From contig CALRNH020000012.1 in the NCBI GenBank assembly GCA_943369485.1, positions 1-64,000 on the forward strand: a DNA stretch of 64,000 nt, read 5' to 3'. Position 1 is the stretch's first letter. Every line of letters starts with the position of its first letter. A model generated the notes under the pieces. It ran no database searches. It was not told where the DNA came from and saw only the letters and a list, made by a program, of their open reading frames with translations. This document shows, piece by piece, positions 41,618 through 50,979 of this stretch. The DNA comes from ATX-6F1 sp943369485 (GTDB lineage Bacteria; Cyanobacteriota; Cyanobacteriia; PCC-6307; Cyanobiaceae). The position numbers and the translations under genes are program-made.

Positions 41618-41828
41618 GCCCTCCCCCCAACCCTTGCCGCCGCGGGCCGCCTCGATCCGCTTCCCCGTGGCCTGGCTCCTGGCACTGGTGGTGGTGGATG
41701 GCACCTTCCTGTGGGCGGCCGATCGGATCAGCCAGCCCGGCTGGGGCAGCGCCGTGCTGCTGATCGCCGCCGTGATCAACGTGCCCCTGTTCCTCGGGGC
41801 GCTGCTGCTGCTACGCGCGAAGTTCTGA
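41610..41828 (+). CDS. Small two-helix membrane protein after arsJ
   Basis: 72 residues starting within the last eight bases of arsJ. Two hydrophobic helices are present (VAWLLALVVVDGTFLWAA and GSAVLLIAAVINVPLFLGALLLL), joined by a short loop, and the protein ends LLLRAKF. It is translationally coupled to arsJ and overlaps the convergent Nif11-like gene by 18 bases. It may be an accessory of the arsenic system; I recognise no family. Confidence 0.6.
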   Translation: MAEPSPQPLPPRAASIRFPVAWLLALVVVDGTFLWAADRISQPGWGSAVLLIAAVINVPLFLGALLLLRAKF

Positions 41829-42053
41829 CGCAGGCATGACCCCCATAGGACGGGCCCCACCAGGGCGAGCACTGCGGCTCTGGTCCCGATCCTCCAGGCG
41901 CGATTGGATCAGGTCTTCGCGGGTGATCCGATAGCCCAGCCGTCGAGCCGCCAGCACCAGCTCATAGCCACTGCGGCAATGCTTCAGGGCCCGGCGCAGG
42001 GCGCCATCGGCCTCGGCCTCATCCACCAGACGTTCCAGTTCGGCGCGCGCCAT
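41811..42053 (-). CDS. Nif11-like small protein (second copy type)
   Basis: 80 residues. The Nif11-like helix pattern is 'LERLVDEAEADGALRRAL' with 'SGYELVLAARRLGYRITRED'. No Gly-Gly leader cleavage site and no Cys/Ser-rich core are present; the tail is Arg/Pro-rich. As with the one at 14892, no lanthipeptide enzymes are near. It overlaps the tail of the small membrane gene on the other strand. Confidence 0.65.
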   Translation of the reverse strand: MARAELERLVDEAEADGALRRALKHCRSGYELVLAARRLGYRITREDLIQSRLEDRDQSRSARPGGARPMGVMPASELRA

Positions 42054-42283
42054 GGCCCACCTGCAGGGATGTCTTCACCTTGCCGCGGCGGTTCCCCGTT
42101 CGCCAGCCTCCTGCTGGCGATCAGCTGAAAACGTAGACTTAACAAAGCATCGAGCGCCAACGGCAGCCCGAGCGGAGGTTGGCTCCGACAGCCGCGGACC
42201 CCTTTGATCGCCTGAATCGTGACGAAGGCTCCACCTCGGTTGGGGTGGTGCTCGGCGGCCACGGGCGTTCAGGTCCATCTGAC

Positions 42284-42964
42284 CTACGCCTCGTTCAGCC
42301 GGCCCCACACCTCCAGGTGCCGATCGCCCACAGGGTTCACCCTCAGGGTCCCCAGCCCCGCCCGGTGCAGCTGCTCCCGGACCTCATCGGGGGTGAAGGC
42401 CGCCTGCAGGGACAGGGCATAGTCGTGACGCAGCACCGCCGGGGCCTCAGCCGCATGGGTCTGCACCAGGGCCTCGAGGGCAGGGCGGTCGGAGGGACGG
42501 CGCAGATCCTTCACGTAGAGAACGGCTCCAGGGGCCGCCAGGCGGGCGGCAGTGGCCCAAAGCACCTGGGGGTTGTGAAGGTGGTGCAGAAGGCTGTTGC
42601 TCACCACCGCGGCGAAGGCTCCATCCTCCAGCGTGTCGCTGGGCGCGCAGGGCAGGGTCAACTGCTGGAACGAGAGCCGATCAGACAGGGCCGGCTCTGC
42701 CTCCAGGCGGCCACGGGCGATGGCCAGCATCGCGGCGGATCCATCGAGCCCCAGCACCCGGCAGCGGTGGTGGCGCCGGGCCAACGGGAAGCTGATGTTG
42801 CCCGGGCCGCAGCCCAGATCGATGATCCAAGGGCCAAGATCGGGGCCTAACAGCTCCTCGAGCCGATCGATGAAGGCCTGATCGCTGAGGCTGAAATCGG
42901 CCGCCGCGTAGGCCTGGGCCTGCTCGGTGCCCCCCATCAACTCCGGTTCGCAGATCCGCTCCAT
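42284..42964 (-). CDS. Class I SAM-dependent methyltransferase
   Basis: 226 residues from ATG 42964. The SAM-binding motif I is 'WIIDLGCGPGNISFPLA', followed by the acidic 'VLGLDGSAAML' and motif IV 'AAVVSNSLLHHLHNP'. It is of the Methyltransf_25/11 kind, typical of small-molecule methylation. The substrate is unknown. The start is three bases from the stop of the Cys-rich small ORF, indicating coupling. Confidence 0.82.
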   Translation of the reverse strand: MERICEPELMGGTEQAQAYAAADFSLSDQAFIDRLEELLGPDLGPWIIDLGCGPGNISFPLARRHHRCRVLGLDGSAAMLAIARGRLEAEPALSDRLSFQQLTLPCAPSDTLEDGAFAAVVSNSLLHHLHNPQVLWATAARLAAPGAVLYVKDLRRPSDRPALEALVQTHAAEAPAVLRHDYALSLQAAFTPDEVREQLHRAGLGTLRVNPVGDRHLEVWGRLNEA

Positions 42965-42966
42965 GG

Positions 42967-43119
42967 TCAGGCCGGATCCGCCACCGGGACCCTCAGGGCG
43001 AGGGCGAGCTGACGGCAGTCGGGGCCGCAGAAAGGCCTGCCGGAGGGGCCACAGAAGTGGTCGCAGAAGGGGCGGCCGCCGCCGTGGATGAACTCGAGCC
43101 GTCGGGGGGAGGCGGCCAT
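42967..43119 (-). CDS. Cys-rich small protein (possible zinc knuckle)
   Basis: 50 residues from ATG 43119. The central 'RPFCDHFCGPSGRPFCGPDC' carries four Cys and a His, enough for a zinc knuckle. Basic residues precede it. Coupled position three bases before the methyltransferase gene supports a real gene. It has no family I recognise and is short, so it could be spurious. Confidence 0.4.
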   Translation of the reverse strand: MAASPRRLEFIHGGGRPFCDHFCGPSGRPFCGPDCRQLALALRVPVADPA

Positions 43120-43216
43120 CGTGGCGGTGAGGAGTCGCAGGGCACCGACCCAGTCTGGCGGCGTGACCGGCTTTGGACGGGCTGGGACAGGGGCCCATGA
43201 CAGGCTGGATCGGAGG

Positions 43217-45124
<1,908 letters not shown>

Positions 45125-45148
45125 GGTCGAGGCCCATCGCCCGGTCCC

Positions 45149-45970
45149 ATGCAGACGCCGCTCCGCTCCGCCAACAGTCCTGCTCCCGATGGGGGCCTTG
45201 GTGGGGCGTTGCAACTGCTTCTGGCGGCGGCGGCGGCGCTGATCCTGCTGCTCAGCCAGACGGTCTTCATCGTTCCCGCCGGCAACGTGGCCGTGGTCAC
45301 CACCCTGGGCAAAGTGACGGGGGTTCCCCGCAGCCCCGGCCCGAATGTCAAGGCGCCGCTGATCCAGAGCACGTCGCTCTTCGATGTGCGCACCCAGGTG
45401 AGGCCGGAGCAGTTCTCCACTCTCACCAAGGATCTGCAGGTGATTCAGGCCACCGCCACGGTCAAGTACGCCATGAAGGCGGCCGAGGCGGCCCGCATCT
45501 TCGAGACGATCGCCACCGACGACCAGCAGATCTATCCACGGGTCATCCAGCCCTCCTTGCTCAAGGCACTCAAGTCGGTGTTCTCCCAGTACGAACTGGT
45601 CACGATCGCCACCGAGTGGAACACCATTTCCGAGCTGGTGCAGGACAAGGTGGCTGAGGAGCTGGAGAAGTTCGGCTATGTGACCGTGCAGGGCCTGGAT
45701 CTCACCGGCCTACAGATCGCCGAGGAGTACCGGGCCGCGATCGAACAGAAGCAGATCGCCGAACAGCAATTGCTTCGCGCCACCACCGAGGTGAAAATCG
45801 CCGAGCAGGAGGCCAAGCGCTATCAGACCCTCAACTCCAGTCTCGATGACTCGGTGCTCTACAAGCTCTTCCTCGACAAGTGGGATGGCCAGACTTCCGT
45901 GGTGCCCGCCTTGCCGGGGGCTGCGGGCGGGAGTGGATCGGCGGTGATCGTCAATGGGCGGCGGCCCTAG
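45149..45970 (+). CDS. SPFH/prohibitin-like membrane protein
   Basis: 273 residues. A hydrophobic N-terminal helix (LLLAAAAALILLLSQTVFIV) anchors it. The SPFH/band-7 region follows: 'PAGNVAVVTTLGKVTGV', 'RTQVRPEQFSTLTKDLQVIQ' and a helical 'EEYRAAIEQKQIAEQQLLRA' coiled coil. The Pro-Gly-Asn start of the band-7 fold is intact. Such proteins form membrane rings that regulate protease or lipid domains. It lies 24 bases after the hybrid kinase. Confidence 0.85.
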   Translation: MQTPLRSANSPAPDGGLGGALQLLLAAAAALILLLSQTVFIVPAGNVAVVTTLGKVTGVPRSPGPNVKAPLIQSTSLFDVRTQVRPEQFSTLTKDLQVIQATATVKYAMKAAEAARIFETIATDDQQIYPRVIQPSLLKALKSVFSQYELVTIATEWNTISELVQDKVAEELEKFGYVTVQGLDLTGLQIAEEYRAAIEQKQIAEQQLLRATTEVKIAEQEAKRYQTLNSSLDDSVLYKLFLDKWDGQTSVVPALPGAAGGSGSAVIVNGRRP

Positions 45971-45992
45971 GCTCAGTTTGGAGCCCTTCAGC

Positions 45993-47003
45993 ATGTCCCC
46001 CTTCCCCGACTATCCGATCCCCGTGGATGAGGACCAGCGCCTCAGGGATCTTGAGCGCCTCCTTCTTCTCGACACCGGAGGTGATCCAGACTTCGATCGG
46101 ATCACACGGTTGGCATCCGAGATCATCGGAACACCGATCGCCTTGATTTCCCTGGTCGATCGTCAGCGCCAGTGGTTTCTCTCCAGGGTCGGTCTTGAGG
46201 CCACGGAAACTCCGAGGGAGCTTGCCTTCTGCGCCCACGCCATAGCAGCGGATGGGGTGTTGGTGGTGGCGGATGCCCTGGAGGACAGCCGTTTCAGCAC
46301 CAACCCCCTGGTGCTGTCAGGGCCGAAAATCCGCTTCTATGCCGGGGCACCCTTGAGGTCGGCCGACGGTCACAATCTGGGCACGCTCTGTGTGATTGAT
46401 CAGAATCCGCGTACGTTGTCGAGTCACCAGATCAACTTGCTTGAGATGCTTGCCGAGCAGGTGATTCACGAGTTTGAGATGAGACAAAAGCTCTCACTTT
46501 GCCCTGTTACCGGGCTGCATTCCCGCACAAGTTTTTTTGCTCTAGCCGAAAAGGAGTTTCTGGCTGCTCGCCGAGGCGCCAATTCGCTCTCTCTGCTGAT
46601 GTTTGACATTGACAATTTTCGCCAACTCAGTCTTTCACTCGGTCTTTTTTCCGCCGATAAGATCCTGCTTGAATTCTGCTCGCTCTGCGCTCGACACTAC
46701 ACAGCCGAGGATCTGATGGGTCGTCTCGGTGCTGAGGAGTTCGCTCTGCTGCTCGGTGGCGATGGGCCTGGTCGGGGCGATGCCATCGCTGGAGCGATCC
46801 GCCGTGATCTGCTCAGCTTGGGCCACGATCTGGCGAGCGAAACAGCCCTGAAGGTCAGCACGGGTTTCTCGAGCATGGCTGAGTCTGATCTGAGCTTTGT
46901 TGATCTGTTCCTGCGCGCCGAAAACAACCTGTCCATGGCCAGAGACAGGAGCCTGAATCCCCATGATTTCCTGCTGAGGACTTCTCTTCGTACCATTGGC
47001 TAG
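45993..47003 (+). CDS. GAF domain protein with degenerate GGDEF domain
   Basis: 336 residues. Residues 15-155 are a GAF domain ('FDRITRLASEIIGTPIALIS', 'FYAGAPLRSADGHNLGTLCV'). A diguanylate-cyclase-like domain at about 170-330 follows. It keeps 'MFDIDNFRQLS' (D-I-D-x-F) but has 'GRLGAEEFALLL' in place of GGDEF. The loop begins Gly-Ala-Glu-Glu-Phe, so the catalytic Gly-Gly is lost; activity is doubtful and a c-di-GMP-binding or purely sensory role is possible. Confidence 0.82.
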   Translation: MSPFPDYPIPVDEDQRLRDLERLLLLDTGGDPDFDRITRLASEIIGTPIALISLVDRQRQWFLSRVGLEATETPRELAFCAHAIAADGVLVVADALEDSRFSTNPLVLSGPKIRFYAGAPLRSADGHNLGTLCVIDQNPRTLSSHQINLLEMLAEQVIHEFEMRQKLSLCPVTGLHSRTSFFALAEKEFLAARRGANSLSLLMFDIDNFRQLSLSLGLFSADKILLEFCSLCARHYTAEDLMGRLGAEEFALLLGGDGPGRGDAIAGAIRRDLLSLGHDLASETALKVSTGFSSMAESDLSFVDLFLRAENNLSMARDRSLNPHDFLLRTSLRTIG

Positions 47004-47067
47004 ATCCAGCTCTGGTCTTGCGTTGGTCGTACTCCTTGCAATTCCCCAGCTGGTGGAGGTGCCAGCC

Positions 47068-47472
47068 ATGAAACAGCAAACGCTCCATCAGATACCTGGC
47101 GTGGTCTATTCCTACATCGATGGTGTTCAGGCGCCCCCTTGCTCCTGGTCGTTTTGGATTCTGCACAGAAGCAAGAAAGTTTGGTTCCATATCCCCGAGC
47201 AGCATCGAAATTCACTAGGCCCCGTTGCCTTTGCCTATAGGGGAAGACGGATTCTCTACAGCGGTGATATCGCGGCATTTCCCACCGCCGAACGCGCCGC
47301 CCTCACGGCCAGCAGCATCGTCTGGGGTAAGCATGTGGGGAATGGCTGGGGCGAGGGACCGGAAGGCACCAATTACTACCTTTCGATCTGGACGCGCTGG
47401 TCGTTGGTGCATCCTGCCCAGTGCCACCCAGAGTGGTTCACCGTCAGCTACTCGGAGAAGTTGCTCCACTGA
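47068..47472 (+). CDS. Hypothetical protein
   Basis: 134 residues from ATG 47068; a TTG at 46996 would add 24 residues but overlaps the previous gene's end. It is rich in Trp/Tyr/His ('KVWFHIPEQHRN', 'RRILYSGDIAAFPTAER', 'WTRWSLVHPAQCHPEWF'), suggesting a compact globular or beta-rich fold. No family is recognised. It overlaps the tail of the anti-sigma kinase gene on the other strand by 29 bases. Confidence 0.5.
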   Translation: MKQQTLHQIPGVVYSYIDGVQAPPCSWSFWILHRSKKVWFHIPEQHRNSLGPVAFAYRGRRILYSGDIAAFPTAERAALTASSIVWGKHVGNGWGEGPEGTNYYLSIWTRWSLVHPAQCHPEWFTVSYSEKLLH

Positions 47473-47926
47473 GGGCGTGGCTGATCTGCAGACAGTTGCG
47501 ATCATCCGGCTGCCTTGCATAGCTGATCTGCCAGCCATGGTCACTGCGGAGCTTCAGGAGCAGCAGATGCCCCCAGTGTTCTTCTCGATCAAGTGGGTCG
47601 AAACTCTGCTGCTGAAGCTGCTGGCTCAGGTCCCGCAAGGCCGACTCCAGATCGAACACCTGGCCCTGATCCCTGATCTCGATGCAGATGCCCTGGGCGG
47701 ACACCTCCATGCTCGTCTCCACGTCAGGCGGCGGGGTCAGATGGGCATGGGCATGGCGAACAGCGTTCGTGAAGCCCTCCACCAGGGCTGTCTGACCCTG
47801 GATCCAGAGCGCTTCTGGCATGGGGTGGTGACGAAATTGCTCAAACCAATCCAGAACCGTGGGAATCGAGCTCAGATCACTGGCCACCTTCAGTGTTGAG
47901 ATTCGGTCGATTGAACTGGGCTCCAT
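47444..47926 (-). CDS. RsbW-like anti-sigma/anti-anti-sigma kinase (HATPase_c_2)
   Basis: 160 residues from ATG 47926. The GHKL fold is recognisable: N box 'ALVEGFTNAVRHAH', G1 'IEIRDQGQVFDL', and a divergent G2 'HWGHLLLLKLRSDHG' in place of G-x-G-L-x-L. RsbW-type kinases phosphorylate a Ser in a STAS-domain partner. The gene follows five bases after one encoding a protein with an N-terminal STAS domain, and ends the EPS operon. This position predicts a direct interaction. There is no adjacent sigma factor. Confidence 0.75.
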   Translation of the reverse strand: MEPSSIDRISTLKVASDLSSIPTVLDWFEQFRHHPMPEALWIQGQTALVEGFTNAVRHAHAHLTPPPDVETSMEVSAQGICIEIRDQGQVFDLESALRDLSQQLQQQSFDPLDREEHWGHLLLLKLRSDHGWQISYARQPDDRNCLQISHALSGATSPSS

Positions 47927-47931
47927 GAGGA

Positions 47932-48930
47932 TCAGACGGCTCCGCCCTTCTTGCTGAAAACAACCAGAAGTGTCTTGAGAATTAGCTTGAGATCGTAGCT
48001 GATGCTCCAGTTTTTCTGATAGCGAAGATCGAGATTGATCACATCCTCGAAGCGTCGAATCGATGATCGACCATTGACCTGCCATTCACCACTCAGTCCT
48101 GGCTTGACATCGAAACGTTGCCAATTGGGAACATCGTACTGGTCGACTTCATCGGGTGTGGAAGGACGGGTGCCGATCAGGCTCATATCACCCATCAGCA
48201 CGTTCCAGAATTGGGGCAATTCATCCAGGCTGGTTTTGCGCAGGAAGCGTCCAACGGGGGTGATACGTGGATCGTTCTCGTTCTTGAAGAAGGCACCTTC
48301 CGCCTGATTGGAAATGCTGGTCTTGAGGGCTTCGGCGTTGGGCACCATCGAGCGGAACTTCCAGATCCTGAAATGGCGCCCCATCCAGCCACAGCGCACC
48401 TGGGAGAAGAGAATCGGCCCACGGCTGTTCATGCGGATGGCCAGGGCGATCGGAACGAACAGCAGGGAGGTGATCGCCAGCCCCGCCAGGGCACCGACAA
48501 TATCGATGGCACGCTTCAGGGGTGAGCGCACCGAAGGATGGGTGAGCGGGGGACGCTTCTCGGACCTGCGGGACTGAAGCGGCAGGATGGCTTCGGTATG
48601 GGCGGTGAACGGAACGACCGCCTCAAGTCCAGCCAGGGAGAGGGCGAGCCTCACCTGGGGACTCACACTCCAGACCTGAAGCGGAAGATTTCTGGTCCGT
48701 GCCGTCTTGAGATTGCTGATCAACGCCCCGAGGCCGCTGCTGTCGAGCAAGAAGGTGCGGCCGAAATCCAGCACCACCTCACGAACTCCTGGGCGCGCGT
48801 CCAGCCAGCCGGCGAAGTCACGGCGAAAGGCGATCGCCTCGTTGACCGTCAGCCGGGGCGGGAGCTGCACCAGGAGCACGGCGTTGAGCTCGCTGAGGCT
48901 GAAGGCGGGGGACGGGGTTGGCTCGAGCAT
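47932..48930 (-). CDS. STAS-domain-fused initiating sugar transferase (WcaJ/EpsL type)
   Basis: 332 residues from ATG 48930. Residues 1-105 are a STAS domain with 'EVVLDFGRTFLLDSSGLGAL', where D-S-S-G-L-G carries the Ser phosphorylated by RsbW-type kinases. A short linker follows. Residues 135-332 are a bacterial sugar transferase: 'PLKRAIDIVGALAGLAITSL', 'FRIWKFRSMVPNAE', 'TPVGRFLRKTSLDELPQF' and 'GTRPSTPDEV'. It loads the first sugar phosphate on undecaprenyl phosphate. The fusion suggests direct control of chain initiation by phosphorylation. Confidence 0.88.
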   Translation of the reverse strand: MLEPTPSPAFSLSELNAVLLVQLPPRLTVNEAIAFRRDFAGWLDARPGVREVVLDFGRTFLLDSSGLGALISNLKTARTRNLPLQVWSVSPQVRLALSLAGLEAVVPFTAHTEAILPLQSRRSEKRPPLTHPSVRSPLKRAIDIVGALAGLAITSLLFVPIALAIRMNSRGPILFSQVRCGWMGRHFRIWKFRSMVPNAEALKTSISNQAEGAFFKNENDPRITPVGRFLRKTSLDELPQFWNVLMGDMSLIGTRPSTPDEVDQYDVPNWQRFDVKPGLSGEWQVNGRSSIRRFEDVINLDLRYQKNWSISYDLKLILKTLLVVFSKKGGAV

Positions 48931-48941
48931 CACTGGAGCCC

Positions 48942-49448
48942 TCAACCGTGCTGGCCCAGGGGCACCCCCTGGGGGCCGAAGCGGCGGCGAAGACTGCGGC
49001 AGACCGAGGCGGCTGAACTATCGGACAGATCACCGATCGAGACTCGGCTGGGGGCCGCGATGAAGCGCACCAGATCGGCTGGACACCAGGCAATCGGCAC
49101 CTTCATCTCCTCGAGGGCCAGGGCCAGCTCCACCTGATGTTCATCCACGTGTTCGTTGAAGCGCTTGCTTCTGGGCACCAGGATGTAGGGCAACTCCAGG
49201 GTATCCAGCAACAGCACGGTGCCCTCACCGCAATGGGCAATCACCAGCCGTGCCTGTTGGATCAACTCCCGGAAGCTGTCTTCCTTCAGGAGGCGATAGA
49301 CCTTGACTCCGCTGGGTAAGACCCTGCAGTTGCCGTACTGCACCACAATCTCCTCTCCCTGAAGCAGGTCGTTGTCCTTGAGAACCTCAAGCCAGCTCAT
49401 CAGGCGATCGAAAGGGAACTGCTCGGTGCCCACGCTGACGAGAATCAT
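48942..49448 (-). CDS. PssE/Alg13-like glycosyltransferase subunit
   Basis: 168 residues. The N terminus 'MILVSVGTEQFPFDRL' and the acceptor/donor loop 'LVIAHCGEGTVLLLDTLELP' resemble Alg13/EpsF-type GT28 C-terminal domains that bind UDP-sugar. It is the catalytic partner of the PssD-like protein just upstream, with which it overlaps by four bases. The pair adds the second sugar in several EPS pathways. Confidence 0.82.
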   Translation of the reverse strand: MILVSVGTEQFPFDRLMSWLEVLKDNDLLQGEEIVVQYGNCRVLPSGVKVYRLLKEDSFRELIQQARLVIAHCGEGTVLLLDTLELPYILVPRSKRFNEHVDEHQVELALALEEMKVPIAWCPADLVRFIAAPSRVSIGDLSDSSAASVCRSLRRRFGPQGVPLGQHG

Positions 49449-49900
49449 GGGCTCTCCTCAGAGCTGATCAGTTCCGCCTGCGGATAGCGCCGCTGCAGCT
49501 GGGGCCAGTGGACGTAAAGAACATCCAGCAACGGCAGGACGAGCCGTGCCGAGAGGCTCAGGGTCTGGGTACGGGTGATCGATTCGATGAAGACGGTCGC
49601 GCTGCCGTGCAATTTTCCCAGCAGCAGAAAAGGAACGGCGACGCCGGCACCGGTGGAGAGGATCAGCTGCGGGCGCTCCTGGCGAATCAGTTTCAGGGCC
49701 AGCATCAGATTTCTGAACAGATTGGGCAGATGGCGATTGGTGGGACTGAAGGCCCAATGCACCCGCTCACCGGCCAGAGCCGCTTCCGTCGTTCCGCTCT
49801 TGAATGTGACCCATACCCTCCCGTGGTCCTGCCAGAAGGGCTGCAGTTGCTGGAGGGCCTTGAAGTGGCCACCGGATGAGCAGACCAGCAGAACTTTCAT
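49445..49900 (-). CDS. PssD/Alg14-like glycosyltransferase subunit
   Basis: 151 residues. Alg14-like pattern: 'KVLLVCSSGGHFKALQQL' and a hydrophobic groove 'QLILSTGAGVAVPFLLLG'. It recruits the catalytic PssE-like subunit to the membrane. Overlaps by four bases both with the GT2 gene upstream and with PssE downstream. Confidence 0.82.
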   Translation of the reverse strand: MKVLLVCSSGGHFKALQQLQPFWQDHGRVWVTFKSGTTEAALAGERVHWAFSPTNRHLPNLFRNLMLALKLIRQERPQLILSTGAGVAVPFLLLGKLHGSATVFIESITRTQTLSLSARLVLPLLDVLYVHWPQLQRRYPQAELISSEESP

Positions 49901-50979
49901 CGCCCCCTCACCTCAGTGGATTCTCTCAGATCCTGGGAAGGCGGATCATGCTTGAGCTGCTCCCGCTCGATCCTCCGTTTCTGGCGTTTGCCGGTGAAGC
50001 GGATCATCCGTCCCTCCAGCCACTGGTAGATCGCTGGCGGCAGGATCCAGAGCAACGTGGCTGCCGTCAGGGACACCAGCGTGCGCCCGGGTTCCTCCAG
50101 CAGAATTCTCCAGTCGGTGCCCAGGGCTTCCAGCATCAACCGCATTGCCGGGCCCCGCTCCCGCTGCCGGGTGGCGCGGCGGGCCAGATAGCGCAACTGA
50201 TAGGCCCTGGCTCTGTTGCCGTGGAGGCGAATCAGTTCAGGTGCGTATCCGGCCGTTTTGTCGAGGACGCGCTGCCAACTGGAGAACTGCTTTTCGACAT
50301 TGGCCGAGAGTCCACCGCTGTTGACCCGGTAAAGGGTGAGGGGCTCGGCGATTCCCTCCATGCGCCAATCTGTCTGCAGGGCAATGCGCAGCCAGCATTC
50401 GATGTCTTCCGACTGACGGAAGCTGTCGTCGAACCAGTAGTTCTCCCTGCTGCCGTAGAGGTTGGCCTCGAAGCGGATGCCCTCAAGCACTTCCCGGCGC
50501 ATCACGACGCAGGATCCGTTGCTGATCGGATTGCGGCAGAGGATCAGTTCCGGTGTGATTCCCTGTAGCTGTGGTGTCTGGTAGATCCCGAGCGACGCTC
50601 CGTCTGAATCGATGAAGGCAGAACGGGAGTAGCTGACCCCCACCTCCGGATGGGATTGGAGATGTTCCACATGCTTGGCCACCTTCTCGGGCAGCCAGAG
50701 ATCGTCGCTGTCAAGGAAGGCCACGATCCCCCCTGTCGAGGAGCGGATGCCCGTGTTGCGGGCCCCCGCCAGGCCGCGGTTCTTCTGCTGCAGGATGCGG
50801 ATGCGGGGATCGTCGTAGCTGCGGCAGATCGCCAGCCCGTCATCGGTGGAGCCGTCGTCGACGATCAGGATCTCCAGGTTGGGGTAGGTCTGGGCCAGGA
50901 TTGACTCAAGGCTGTCTTTCACGGTGGCGGCAGAGTTGTAAAGCGGCATCACCACCGAAACCAGTGTGGATCGTTTCAT
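49897..50979 (-). CDS. Glycosyltransferase family 2
   Basis: 360 residues from ATG 50979. GT-A fold with 'SVVMPLYNSAATVKDSLESI', 'LIVDDGSTDDGLAIC' and the D-x-D-like 'GIVAFLDSDDLWLPEKVAKH'. The C-terminal 150 residues are helical and include a hydrophobic segment (TLVSLTAATLLWILPPAIY), a probable membrane association. It overlaps neighbours on both sides by four bases. The sugar transferred is not predictable. Confidence 0.88.
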   Translation of the reverse strand: MKRSTLVSVVMPLYNSAATVKDSLESILAQTYPNLEILIVDDGSTDDGLAICRSYDDPRIRILQQKNRGLAGARNTGIRSSTGGIVAFLDSDDLWLPEKVAKHVEHLQSHPEVGVSYSRSAFIDSDGASLGIYQTPQLQGITPELILCRNPISNGSCVVMRREVLEGIRFEANLYGSRENYWFDDSFRQSEDIECWLRIALQTDWRMEGIAEPLTLYRVNSGGLSANVEKQFSSWQRVLDKTAGYAPELIRLHGNRARAYQLRYLARRATRQRERGPAMRLMLEALGTDWRILLEEPGRTLVSLTAATLLWILPPAIYQWLEGRMIRFTGKRQKRRIEREQLKHDPPSQDLRESTEVRGR

